From Candidatus Obscuribacterales bacterium (lineage in GTDB: Bacteria > Cyanobacteriota > Vampirovibrionia > Obscuribacterales > Obscuribacteraceae), in contig JAIERK010000097.1 in NCBI GenBank assembly GCA_019746975.1, forward strand, positions 1-57,153: a stretch of DNA of 57,153 nt, written 5' to 3'. Shown piece after piece: positions 25,617-35,187 of this stretch (its first letter is position 1; each line of letters opens with the position of its first letter). The notes under the pieces are model-generated. The model made no database searches, was not told the origin of the DNA, and was given only the letters and a program-made list of their open reading frames with translations. The translations under genes were made by a program, and so were the position numbers.

Positions 25617-26888
25617 TCAGGTGCGCGACATAGTCGGCTTCGGTTGCTCTAGAGTAGATATTGCAGAACGCGTTGAAAGCGGGACGCCAAGCATATAGAA
25701 AAACGATATCGTTCCGATGATTCCGAGAATCCACTTCAGGAAAAATCGCTCCACTGGATCCTTCTCGATATAGATCATCCCCTTCACTCTATCTTCCACC
25801 GGCTCCCACTGCACGGTCACCTGGTATTTTCCTGGAAGATTGAATTGATACTCGCCGACGGTGAAGTAGGTTCCTCCGGACATGTCCTTGATTGGAGTGA
25901 TTTTTTCTACGATCTGCCCCTTGTCGAGCGGCTCGACGTCGATGACTAGAGCTCTCCTGTATTTTCCATCGGCGGTCCAGCCGTAAGGATCGGATATATC
26001 GCCATGAAAAGAGAAGACATAGGTTCCCGGCTCCGGAAGTGTCAGAATGTGCAATCCTTGCGCTCGTATTCTAGGACCTGGAGTGAGAAGCATATGAACC
26101 AGGAATGAAAAACAACAGATTACGATTGAGCATGCCACCAGTCGATTGAATGGTTTTACCGGAACGAGCAGGTGGCGAACTTCATCGCGACCGAAGTTTT
26201 CGGATTTGAAGGCAGCTTCGGTAGGTACTGCTTCGGCAGGAATGTGGTGCTTGGCTTGAGGAAAATTCGGCAAATCAATCTCCAGCGGCGCGGACGATGT
26301 GACGCTGATTGTCGCATCGGACGCTGACTGCGTGCTCAGTCCTGTTGCTTCTTGTTGAGATTGAGTTGATGATGGAACTATTGAAGAAGCAATCTCCTGA
26401 ATAGAAACATTACCGGAAGGGGTCGACGACGCTTGGGGAGCCGCTGTCGCAATGGCGTCTCCGACACCATTTTGATTTGAAACACTTACGGGAGCTACTG
26501 CCTCGGAGACGTTTTCGCGAACGGAGACCACAGTGGAAGCTGACTGAGCAGACGGAGCTGTCGATACGGGCGATTGTGGCGTGGAGTTAGAACTTTCTTC
26601 TTTCCCAATTCCTTCGGAGCTTTGCGCCGATGGAGCGATCTGAGCTGTGTCCACCGCTTGTGCGTCGTCGACTGCGGTCTGAGCGTCCAGATTGGCCAAT
26701 TTAGATTCAGTAACCTTCCCCGACTCAACCGCAGTGACAGGCTCTGATTCTTGAGATTGCGCCTCGGAAGAATTATCAAGCGCCTTCGGCGCTCTTGCGT
26801 CCGCAGCTCCTGAATCAGACTGCGCCTGATTATCAGACGCGGCGTCTTGGTTCATTTCGCCTTCTTTTGCTTCTGCCTTCTCCGACAT
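25617..26888 (-). CDS. Membrane protein with long disordered N-terminus
   Basis: 423 residues from ATG 26888 (GAGGA five bases upstream). Residues 1-~220 are a low-complexity tract of Ser, Ala, Gln and acidic residues without hydrophobic segments, likely disordered and cytosolic. A membrane helix follows (LVACSIVICCFSFLVHMLL). Next comes a ~110-residue beta-rich domain (PEPGTYVFSFHGDIS, then YQFNLPGKYQVTVQWEPV) likely on the outside. A second helix (FLKWILGIIGTISFFYML) and a short tail complete it. No family recognised. The beta region resembles extracellular Ig/PKD-like folds in texture only. It is divergent from the PfpI gene. Confidence 0.75.
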   Translation of the reverse strand: MSEKAEAKEGEMNQDAASDNQAQSDSGAADARAPKALDNSSEAQSQESEPVTAVESGKVTESKLANLDAQTAVDDAQAVDTAQIAPSAQSSEGIGKEESSNSTPQSPVSTAPSAQSASTVVSVRENVSEAVAPVSVSNQNGVGDAIATAAPQASSTPSGNVSIQEIASSIVPSSTQSQQEATGLSTQSASDATISVTSSAPLEIDLPNFPQAKHHIPAEAVPTEAAFKSENFGRDEVRHLLVPVKPFNRLVACSIVICCFSFLVHMLLTPGPRIRAQGLHILTLPEPGTYVFSFHGDISDPYGWTADGKYRRALVIDVEPLDKGQIVEKITPIKDMSGGTYFTVGEYQFNLPGKYQVTVQWEPVEDRVKGMIYIEKDPVERFFLKWILGIIGTISFFYMLGVPLSTRSAISTLEQPKPTMSRT

Positions 26889-26943
26889 TCAGTCCTCTTC
26901 CTCGCCAGTCATCCGAGTCAATATACCCATCTAGATAAACGAC

Positions 26944-26949
26944 TATAAT
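26944..26949 (+). promoter_or_regulatory. -10 element for the DJ-1/PfpI gene
   Basis: A perfect TATAAT lies 34 bases before the ATG of the PfpI gene in the 95-base divergent spacer. No recognisable -35 box is found at 16-18 bases upstream. Confidence 0.4.
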
Positions 26950-26983
26950 TTCTCAGACTTTACATTCTAGACCAGGAGCAAGG

Positions 26984-27571
26984 ATGTCAGCAAAGCGGAT
27001 ATTAATGCTGGTAGGAGACTTCGTCGAAGACTACGAAGCCATGGTCCCGTACCAGATTTTGATAATGGCAGGTCATGATGTACACACGATCTGCCCTGGG
27101 AAGAAGCCCGGAGATTCAGTGAAAACAGCCATTCACGATTTCGACGGCGCACAGACATACTCAGAAAAGCCCGGTCATAACTTCGCCGTCACGCATGCTT
27201 TCGAAGACACCAACGAAACTACCTATGACGCACTGATCATTCCGGGTGGACGAGCGCCAGAATACCTGCGACTCAACGGACGAGTTATCGATATCGTCAA
27301 GCACTTTTTCGAGGCTAAAAAACCTGTGGCTGCAATATGCCATGGTCCTCAAATACTCGCGGCGGCTGATGTTTTGAAAGGTCGCTCCTGCACAGCGTAC
27401 TTCGCCATCCGTCCGGAGATGGAGAATGCGGGCGCTAACTGGGTCAATCCTGGAATTAATCTGACCATGGCACACACCGATGGCAATCTCGTGACGGCTG
27501 TCGCCTGGCCCGGTCATCCGGAATGGATGCGTCAGTTCCTGGCCTTGCTCGGCACTGAAATTCGCACCTGA
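26984..27571 (+). CDS. DJ-1/PfpI family protein
   Basis: 195 residues from ATG 26984, close behind an AGGAGCAAGG purine-rich site. This is a class I glutamine-amidotransferase-like fold: an acidic residue in VEDYEAMVPYQ near 15-18, the nucleophile elbow AAICHGPQ with C119 and H120, and the C-terminal AWPGHPEWM. The family includes deglycases, chaperones and intracellular peptidases acting in the cytosol. The particular activity cannot be told from sequence. It stands alone with its own -10 element. Confidence 0.92.
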   Translation: MSAKRILMLVGDFVEDYEAMVPYQILIMAGHDVHTICPGKKPGDSVKTAIHDFDGAQTYSEKPGHNFAVTHAFEDTNETTYDALIIPGGRAPEYLRLNGRVIDIVKHFFEAKKPVAAICHGPQILAAADVLKGRSCTAYFAIRPEMENAGANWVNPGINLTMAHTDGNLVTAVAWPGHPEWMRQFLALLGTEIRT

Positions 27572-27713
27572 GATGCCGGTAATACTTGATTTTGTGGCTC
27601 TTGTCATACTAGTCAAGAAGTTCTTATTTGCCGTGGGTCAAGTGGACGACACTCCAAGCAATCGCCGAAGCGACCTTGGTAAACGCTATTCTGAGCATCG
27701 CAATATCTAAGGC

Positions 27714-29453
27714 ATGAGCATAAAGACGGCAACCAGAATTGACTCCTTGACCGCGCTGCGGTTCTTCGCCGCCGCATTGATCGTTGTTTTCCATGCGCAA
27801 GGACACTTTGCATGCCTGGATCACATTGGCGAGCGAATCGTTTTTTCCCAGGGCATTACATTTTTTTTCGTACTGTCCGGCTTCATTTTGACTCTTGTTT
27901 ATCCAAGTTTCGACAACGGCAAACAGATAACAGAATATCTGGTCAAGCGCCTGGCCAGGCTCTGGCCGCTACACATATCCGTTTTCCTCATGCGCTTCCT
28001 CATGTTTCCAAAGGTTCTTCTAACTTTCCCGGGCGCAGCACCAAAGGTGGTGGTACTTCTCTGTAATATCTTTTTACTACACGGATGGATTCCACTGTTT
28101 CAGTTTTTCTTTTCATACAATGCTCCCTCGTGGACAATTTCGACTGAGTTTTTCTTTTATCTTTGCCTGCCTTTTATACTGCCGCTTTTCACGAGAGCGA
28201 AATGGCTTCCGGCACTCCTGGCGTTTGGCATCACCCTCGGTTCCATAATCCTGTGTAACAGCGTCGGCTTGGACGAGTACAGCGAACAGGGTCTCAGTAT
28301 GCGAGGTCTTCTGTATATAAATCCTCTTCCGCGTCTATTCGAGTTCGTTATCGGCATGACCACTGCGATCTGCTTCCGTGACTATGTATCGAAATTGAAG
28401 ATCAACAAAGTTATCTGTTCGATTGTAGAACTGTCTGCGGTGGCATTCACGTTGCTATTGATGTGGAATACGAAGCCGATCGCACAATTCTTCGGCTCTC
28501 TTCCAGCGGTGGGCAGAGCTGGGATCTTCTGGCTGGAATATTCCGGAGTACCGCTTTTCGCCTTCAGCCTCCTCATCCTTGCGCTTGCACGTCGCGGCGG
28601 AGTCGTCTCCTGGATACTCTCTGTACCAATTCTGGTTCTGCTCGGCGATATCAGCTACGCAATATACCTTTGTCACCATCCGCTTCTTGTTTACCATGGG
28701 CTTTATCTGTCACAGTATCGGTCATTGACTGCGGTTGCTGTTTTCGTCACTGTTTTGTTGTTGCTGAGCCACATGCTCTACACACTTGTCGAGACTCCGT
28801 TCAGGAAATTTGCAGTAAAGACAACGCAACGTTTTCTGGATCCGGATCGTGCAAAACCAGAGGAAGTGCCGAACTCATTCGCCACCAAGCAACGCTTTTC
28901 ATTCAGACCGCTTGGATCGGGAAAAACGATGTTAATCGCATCAGAGCTGGCCGTTTTAATTGGACTTGTCTGGATCAGCCACCCGATCCCGACCTCTATC
29001 TCCGACGTAAAAGCACAGTTTTTCATGCACAACGACAACCAAATTCAGAAGCCGATACCGGTGGGCGAATCATTAACCTGCCTCGGAATCAATACGCTGG
29101 ATTCCGAAGAACCTGGCATTCAAATCATCTGGAAAGCAACAAAAGAGACCACCCTGAAAAATTATGTCTCGCTCCAACTCCTGAACGAGTACAGTGTTCC
29201 TATCTATCAGCAGGTCACAGTCATGGCGCCCAGAGAGGCATCTGTAAAACAAGGCGAAGTCTTCATACAGACGATCGAATTGCCTGAGTTCAAGCTTCGC
29301 AATGCCAAGAAATTCGGATTAATCGTGTCAAAGCCGAATCAGGAACAGCTGACCTTCGATGGTGGAAAGACCGATTCCGACGGCAAACGCTTGGTCGTCG
29401 ATCTGGGAACCAAAATTTCGTCACAAGACAAGCATCACGTCGAGATGTATTGA
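27714..29453 (+). CDS. Acyltransferase 3 (OafA/YrhL-type) membrane protein
   Basis: 579 residues from ATG 27714. Residues ~8-360 form the ten-helix acyltransferase-3 domain: RIDSLTALRFFAAALIVVFH carries the conserved Arg and H27 (FHAQGH), and FFVLSGFILTL is the next family signature. These enzymes transfer acyl groups across the inner membrane onto sugars or glycans. After a charged cytosolic stretch there is one further helix (MLIASELAVLIGLVWIS), then a ~150-residue beta-rich exported domain (about 430-579), which is not the usual SGNH partner domain. It sits at the edge of the lipid island, but no acceptor is known. Confidence 0.88.
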   Translation: MSIKTATRIDSLTALRFFAAALIVVFHAQGHFACLDHIGERIVFSQGITFFFVLSGFILTLVYPSFDNGKQITEYLVKRLARLWPLHISVFLMRFLMFPKVLLTFPGAAPKVVVLLCNIFLLHGWIPLFQFFFSYNAPSWTISTEFFFYLCLPFILPLFTRAKWLPALLAFGITLGSIILCNSVGLDEYSEQGLSMRGLLYINPLPRLFEFVIGMTTAICFRDYVSKLKINKVICSIVELSAVAFTLLLMWNTKPIAQFFGSLPAVGRAGIFWLEYSGVPLFAFSLLILALARRGGVVSWILSVPILVLLGDISYAIYLCHHPLLVYHGLYLSQYRSLTAVAVFVTVLLLLSHMLYTLVETPFRKFAVKTTQRFLDPDRAKPEEVPNSFATKQRFSFRPLGSGKTMLIASELAVLIGLVWISHPIPTSISDVKAQFFMHNDNQIQKPIPVGESLTCLGINTLDSEEPGIQIIWKATKETTLKNYVSLQLLNEYSVPIYQQVTVMAPREASVKQGEVFIQTIELPEFKLRNAKKFGLIVSKPNQEQLTFDGGKTDSDGKRLVVDLGTKISSQDKHHVEMY

Positions 29454-29677
29454 ACAGCGAAACTCCCCATACCACGTCAACTTGGACTTCTCGGCGGGCA
29501 CAATATGTAGTGCAGACAACAATCGAGAAGGCTTTGAAGTTCTCATCACGCGCTAAACCGTTACGAGTGTCAGGCGCTTGGTTGCCAGAGCTTTGCGCAA
29601 TGAGGACTTATGGCATATGATCAATAAGTGATCGGCTTGTTACGAAAGCTGATCTCCGACCACTTCGGCAGGCATCT

Positions 29678-30202
29678 ATGAAGCGAATTGCGGCGCTAAT
29701 AGCCATTTTGGCGTTTACTATTCTTGGGTTACCGGCTATGGCCAAAACGGGCAAGACTCAGCCTGTATCCGACTCGGTAGTCATCAACGCGCCCAAGGAG
29801 ACTGTCTGGCAAGCTGTTGTGAGTGCGGACAAATTCGATGCCAACATCCGCCAGAGTGACGGGAAGGTAGCCATCGTAGAACAAGAATTTCAGCGCATAC
29901 CTTTCATGGGTTCGGTAAAAACGACACTGAAAGTGACAGCGAAAGAAAATGAAATGCTAGCCTACGAGATGGTAGATGGCCGTGTTAAAGAATTCTCGGG
30001 ATGCTGGGAGCTGATTCCTGTAGAGACCAACGTGACTAAATTGAAGCTCACGTCCAACGTTGATCCGGGCTTGCCCATTCCGCGTTTTCTCGTAAGGCAA
30101 TTTATCAAAAGCAAAGTCACGCACCGTTTGGAAAAAACCAAAAAGTTAGCAGAGCAAATTCACAACTCTCGCCAGGCATCTAAAGAGCAACCTGCTCAAT
30201 AG
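29678..30202 (+). CDS. Exported SRPBCC/polyketide-cyclase-like protein
   Basis: 174 residues. A signal peptide (MKRIAALIAILAFTILGLPAMA) precedes a SRPBCC/START-like helix-grip domain: DSVVINAPKETVWQAVVSAD, a beta-sheet with MLAYEMVDGRVKEFSGCWEL, and a long C-terminal helix (VTHRLEKTKKLAEQIHN). The fold binds hydrophobic ligands in a cavity. Lying next to a lipid synthase, a lipid-binding role in the periplasm is plausible but unproven. It converges on the synthase gene, with 86 bases between stops. Confidence 0.8.
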   Translation: MKRIAALIAILAFTILGLPAMAKTGKTQPVSDSVVINAPKETVWQAVVSADKFDANIRQSDGKVAIVEQEFQRIPFMGSVKTTLKVTAKENEMLAYEMVDGRVKEFSGCWELIPVETNVTKLKLTSNVDPGLPIPRFLVRQFIKSKVTHRLEKTKKLAEQIHNSRQASKEQPAQ

Positions 30203-30288
30203 CGCCCTTTCCGGACGAGATAGCAACAATCGTTGTGTCTGTTTTGACGCGTGTAACGAGCAAGAAGTGGTATCAGTGTCCGACAAGA

Positions 30289-33200
30289 CTAATTCGTATC
30301 GACGAGATACGAGATCACTGAGTCACCGCAGGCAGTGGTATGTACAGTAACTGGCTCCGTAATTGTCGGACCGGCCACCAAGAGACTGTCCAAATTGGCC
30401 GAATCGATTCGAAGCGCGGTTAATTCAACATCACCACCGAGAGCTTTATACATCGCTTCTTTGGCGGCCCACATTCTAGTGACTTCGGAATCGCGTTGTT
30501 CTTCGGATAGTTTCACCAGATGCTCGAGTTCTGACCTGGAAAGAAAACGCTCGGCAAAGTCAGGATCTCGCTTTTCGACTAGCTCGATATCCACGCCTGG
30601 ATCGCCTTCGTTGGCGAAACAACAGAGAGCAACTCCGTGTTCGCCTGCATGAGAGATAGATACTGCCAGCGGTTGCATGTCGGCAACAGAGCAGCGAATA
30701 ACTGGTCTATTTCTGTGATCGTTCTCAACTTCGAAATCGAGCGGACCGCATATTACTCCGAGTCTGTCCTTAACCAGAATACGGGCGGCTTCCTTACAGG
30801 CCATTCTGCCCAGAAGCCAATCCAACTTCCGCTTCTCGAATTTAAACTGATCACGCCAAAACTTGCGCTCATCCGCTGTAAGCACATAATCGAGACACCA
30901 TTCGAGAGTCGCTTCGTCAGAGGGCAGGCAGTGCATGTTCACGCTAACAAGTGCACAATCCGCTTTGCCTTTACCGGAAGTATCAATGCGCTGACCTAGC
31001 GACTTCCGCAAAGGGTCTCCGACGAACGATAACCATTCGCCTGAGAGTGTGATTCGCCGACTGTTAATCCCATTGATTCTCGTCCACACCAGGCCATCGC
31101 CGTCGATGATTTCCACCGAGGCTTCGGTGGCCCGCTCGGTTAGTTGAGCCAGGTTAGCTCGTACCATCACGTTCGGAGGTAGCGCTGAGGCAGAGCCGAA
31201 AATCTCTATCGACTCGATAAAGAAAGGCAAAAGGGCCTTCGCCGGCAGCAGTTTTTCATAGAGATAGAACAGGACGAATTGACTGGAGTTGTCGAGAAGT
31301 AGTGGATGGATTAGAGAAGTCGCGCCATCAGCACCTCGAATCCAACCGGTCGATTCCGTTGTCGCCGCAACACCAGATATAGTTTTTTCACCTACACTTT
31401 CAATCGACTGCGCCAACTGCATTGTCGGGCCATGAAACATGCTATCCGGTCGATAGAGATCCTGGCGAGTCTTGAGATTCGTCGGAGCTTGACCTGACAC
31501 CGCAATTCTCGGTTGCGGAGCCGGTAGATGCTGATCAGAAAAGATGAAGTCTGCCACCAGCACGAGAATGTCGACCTCAGCACAGTCGAACAGTTCAACT
31601 CGTATGCGACCGGATGTTGACGTCGCCCGTAATCCAAGAGTACGTGGATTTTGATCGACTACAATTCTTCGGTATGCCTTGACCTGCTCGATTCGACTGA
31701 CAACGCCCCTCTTCGCTCGCGCCAAAGCGGATTCTGCCATTATTTCGAGCGATACCATAAGCGGCATAAGATGAACGCTTACCGCGGGATGAGCCGCGAC
31801 CGATCCGCCGATGGCGTGATCGAGCAAATACAGGTCGGTGTGTAGGTTTACACCGAGAGTGAGTTCTGTCACCTCGGCATCATCGCGCAACAACTGCAAT
31901 CGATCCTGGAAGGCGTATCGCCCTTCCATGCCAATTGCGCCCTGGTCAAGGCGAAAGCCCGACCAACCACCCGATGACATTCCGCCCTGGTCGAGCAGGT
32001 TGATACCGAGCGGATCACCCATGCTCTCACCGAAGGCGAGTCCTGGCATCCGGGTGTTGAGAAATGCCTGCATCACCTCTTCCTGAGTGCTCATCATCTG
32101 GTCGTAAAAACTCTTGTTCGTATTGAGGAATGAAGACACCACTCCGTCTTGACCGACGAGCGGCGCCGCTTCTTGAGCCTGAGCGTGATCCTGGTCAACA
32201 AGATTGGATTCCGAATGCTCGACATATTGGACTGCATGTTCCGGTAACAGATCTCTGAGATCCGGCACTTCCAACCGCTTGTGCCTGAGATCGAGCTGCC
32301 GTTCTGAAGGTGACTGTTTTTCCGGTGCTGGATGTCGCCAATCAATCAACTCAGGATTACGTCTGCGATGCAGATAGTCGAAATTGGGTTTAATTCCCTG
32401 GACAAACACAGAGGCCAATAAATGGTTGATTTGAGTAATTGCCGATCGAGATGCAACATTGGTTGCGATGGCAAGATGAGCTCTATGACCCAGTACGCTT
32501 TTCACGACCGCCGTGAGGACGCCGTTCGGTCCGACCTCCACAAAGTTGCGAACTCCGCTGGCATACATGGCTCGGATTGTTTGCTTCAATAGAACCGTTT
32601 TGGTGAATAGCTCTGTGAAAGAGTCTCGTATTACCTGCTCCTCGTCCGAGATCAGTGCGCCGGTTGAGCAAGACCAAGCTGGTACGGAGAATTGCTTAAT
32701 TTTGACGGACTGCACCGAAGCGTGATTTTTGTCGATCAGGCCTTTTACCAGTGGGGTATGGTACGGTATCGCATGTGGTAGCATTTGATAAATGATTCGC
32801 TCCGACGTCAACTCTTTACTGAGCTGTTCCACCGCCTTGATGCTGCCGGTTACAATTATATGATCGTCCCCGAGATCTGCACTGACATGCACTTCGCCAG
32901 ATGACCCAAGCTTCTGGACTCGCTCCGCCGAAGCAAGTATGCGAAGCGAGCGCAATTGTGCAAGAGCGTCGGCAGGGACAGCTCGAGCCACTTTTGTGCT
33001 GAGGCTGTAGAAAGTCTCCGCCACACTCAACACATCAACTGCACCAGCGGTGGTGATCGCCGCGAACTCTCCGGTGCTGCAGCCCATGACGACATCTGGT
33101 TCAATACCAAGATGCATGAGAAGCTGGTGTAAAGCGTACTCGGCAAGCAATACTGCAACGACAGCAAAGTCCTCGGACGCAAGCGGCGGCAGCGTTTTAT

Positions 33201-35187
33201 CATTAGAGTCAAAATTTGAGCGCGGAAAGATTACGCTGCTCGGTAGAACTTCTGCTCCAGCCGCCACAGCAACGGTGTCGACAATATCGAATACGGCTCG
33301 AACCTCCGGAAAGTGAATACAGAGCTCGGCGAGCATTCCGTGATAAGCCGAGCCGAGTCCCGGATAGACAAAAGCCAGATCGCCACCATAGGCGAGACCA
33401 GGAACTGTGAAGTAGATCCCGCGGTCGGGCTCATGAACTTCGGTTGCCGAAGAAATTCGCGACTTGACCGCGACAAGTCGTTCCAGCAATTGGCCGGCGT
33501 CGGATGCGACGATTGCCAATCGAAAAACCTCGATGTGAGTAGATATGCTGATCATCGAGTTAACTGAGTAAGCGATGTCTTTGAGCGGAGTCGAAGGTCT
33601 GTGATTCAGAAACAAAATCAGCCTATCGATCTCGTTCAACAACTCGGGCTCGGACTCAGCAGCAAACGCGAACACTTCAGTGGGAAATTCTTGCAACAAC
33701 GATTGCGCCTTATCGTCGAGAATGACCTCAACAGGCGAGTCAATACTGATCTTTTCACCCTTCCCGAATTCTTCGAGAATTACATGACCATTGATACCAC
33801 CAAAGCCAAATGCACTCACACTGGCACGCCGCGGAGCACCAGAATTGCTCCCATTGATCCAGGGACGGGAGGACGTGTTGAGGTAACAAGGATGCTTGCT
33901 CCAATCGACCTTCGTGTTGGGTTGTTTCACATTAATCGTAGGAGGAAGGATCTTATGATGAAGAGCCAATGCGGACTTGATTATTCCCGCCACGGCGCTG
34001 GCTGACTGGCAATGGCCAATCATTGATTTGACCGAGCCAATAGCACACCAGGGGGGTTCGTTCGTTCGCTCGCCAAAAACCTTCGAGACGGCCTTGAGCT
34101 CAACGACATCGCCGGTAGGTGTTCCGGTGCCATGCGCCTCGAGAAGGCCTATAGTTCTTGGAGAGACGCCAGCCATCTGGAAAGCCTTCTCCATCGCCAG
34201 GGCTTCTCCATCCAGATTCGGCGAGAGCACGCCTCCTCCATGACCGTCACTTGACGATGCAATTCCACAAATCGTCGCGTAGACACGATCACCATCTCTG
34301 ATGGCATCATCGAGACGTTTTAAACAAATAATTCCAATTCCCTCACCCAAAAGAGTGCCGTCGGCAAACTCATCGAATGGGCGAATAACATCCTGACGCG
34401 AAAGCGCTCCGAGACCACAGAACATCTGGTAGAAAACAGCAGAGGCATTGACGTGCAGGCCACCCGCCAGGGCAAAATCACAACGACCGGACAATAGATC
34501 ATCGACAGCTGTCTCCACCGCCACCATGGACGATGCGCAGGCAGCATCTACAAGAAGATTTCGACCTCGGAATCCGAGCTTTGCCGCGATACGCCCCGCC
34601 AACACGCTCGGCATGGCTCCAGGAATAGTATCAGAATTACAATCCACCAGACGCTGCCTGATCTCTCGCTCCGCTTTCGCGAGCACTTCTTCGCTGCCCT
34701 CTGGAAGCGAGTGACGGAGGATATCTACGATTTCTCCAACCGTTTTCGACTGCTGAATCATATTCATCGCTCCCGCACCGGGAGCCGAGATACGACCCAG
34801 AATCACTTCCGCCCTGTCCAAATCGAGCCGGCGATCCAGATAGCCGGCATCTGCCATAGCGTCGTAAGCGACTTTCAGCGTCAAGAATTGGTCTGGGTCG
34901 CTGCCGGCTACAGCGCTGGGCATGACGCCAAATTTGAGGGGATCGAAATAGGCATGTTCCGAGATGAATCCGCCCCGTTTGGAATAGCTTCCACCGAATC
35001 CCCGCATCTCGGGCGCGTAGAATTCTGAAAGACTCCATTCTCGATCAGATATCTCGCGAGTACAGTCAACGCCATTAACGATGTTGGACCAATATGAAGA
35101 CAGATCAGGCGAGCCTGGAAACAAGCAGCTCATGCCAACAATGGCAATGCGCTCGTCTCTTTCGCCTGCGCGAACCGTAGAGGTCAT
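30289..35187 (-). CDS. Iterative lipid/polyketide synthase subunit KS-AT-DH-PPTase
   Basis: 1632 residues from ATG 35187, which overlaps the upstream subunit stop as ATGA. A ketosynthase (about 10-480) has C217 in DAACASS, EAHGTGTPTGD, and MIGHCQSAS in place of the usual NIGHTKAAAG. An acyltransferase follows (about 598-930) with S704 in GCSTGEF, where the usual GHS is GCS. After a linker comes a hot-dog dehydratase-type region (about 1100-1380) retaining a His in LLDHAIGG and an Asp in HPLLLDNSSQ. The C-terminal ~220 residues are a 4'-phosphopantetheinyl transferase (VSISHAGEHG, GVDIELVE, WAAKEAMYKALGG) with Mg-binding acidic residues intact. It has no ACP or KR. The organisation combines PfaB/PfaC features with the terminal PPTase seen in enediyne synthases. 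Confidence 0.9.
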   Translation of the reverse strand: MTSTVRAGERDERIAIVGMSCLFPGSPDLSSYWSNIVNGVDCTREISDREWSLSEFYAPEMRGFGGSYSKRGGFISEHAYFDPLKFGVMPSAVAGSDPDQFLTLKVAYDAMADAGYLDRRLDLDRAEVILGRISAPGAGAMNMIQQSKTVGEIVDILRHSLPEGSEEVLAKAEREIRQRLVDCNSDTIPGAMPSVLAGRIAAKLGFRGRNLLVDAACASSMVAVETAVDDLLSGRCDFALAGGLHVNASAVFYQMFCGLGALSRQDVIRPFDEFADGTLLGEGIGIICLKRLDDAIRDGDRVYATICGIASSSDGHGGGVLSPNLDGEALAMEKAFQMAGVSPRTIGLLEAHGTGTPTGDVVELKAVSKVFGERTNEPPWCAIGSVKSMIGHCQSASAVAGIIKSALALHHKILPPTINVKQPNTKVDWSKHPCYLNTSSRPWINGSNSGAPRRASVSAFGFGGINGHVILEEFGKGEKISIDSPVEVILDDKAQSLLQEFPTEVFAFAAESEPELLNEIDRLILFLNHRPSTPLKDIAYSVNSMISISTHIEVFRLAIVASDAGQLLERLVAVKSRISSATEVHEPDRGIYFTVPGLAYGGDLAFVYPGLGSAYHGMLAELCIHFPEVRAVFDIVDTVAVAAGAEVLPSSVIFPRSNFDSNDKTLPPLASEDFAVVAVLLAEYALHQLLMHLGIEPDVVMGCSTGEFAAITTAGAVDVLSVAETFYSLSTKVARAVPADALAQLRSLRILASAERVQKLGSSGEVHVSADLGDDHIIVTGSIKAVEQLSKELTSERIIYQMLPHAIPYHTPLVKGLIDKNHASVQSVKIKQFSVPAWSCSTGALISDEEQVIRDSFTELFTKTVLLKQTIRAMYASGVRNFVEVGPNGVLTAVVKSVLGHRAHLAIATNVASRSAITQINHLLASVFVQGIKPNFDYLHRRRNPELIDWRHPAPEKQSPSERQLDLRHKRLEVPDLRDLLPEHAVQYVEHSESNLVDQDHAQAQEAAPLVGQDGVVSSFLNTNKSFYDQMMSTQEEVMQAFLNTRMPGLAFGESMGDPLGINLLDQGGMSSGGWSGFRLDQGAIGMEGRYAFQDRLQLLRDDAEVTELTLGVNLHTDLYLLDHAIGGSVAAHPAVSVHLMPLMVSLEIMAESALARAKRGVVSRIEQVKAYRRIVVDQNPRTLGLRATSTSGRIRVELFDCAEVDILVLVADFIFSDQHLPAPQPRIAVSGQAPTNLKTRQDLYRPDSMFHGPTMQLAQSIESVGEKTISGVAATTESTGWIRGADGATSLIHPLLLDNSSQFVLFYLYEKLLPAKALLPFFIESIEIFGSASALPPNVMVRANLAQLTERATEASVEIIDGDGLVWTRINGINSRRITLSGEWLSFVGDPLRKSLGQRIDTSGKGKADCALVSVNMHCLPSDEATLEWCLDYVLTADERKFWRDQFKFEKRKLDWLLGRMACKEAARILVKDRLGVICGPLDFEVENDHRNRPVIRCSVADMQPLAVSISHAGEHGVALCCFANEGDPGVDIELVEKRDPDFAERFLSRSELEHLVKLSEEQRDSEVTRMWAAKEAMYKALGGDVELTALRIDSANLDSLLVAGPTITEPVTVHTTACGDSVISYLVDTN

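Noticed and set aside
34711..35028. Plus-strand open frame opposite the KS of the second synthase subunit
   Set aside because: Antisense to intact ketosynthase motifs.
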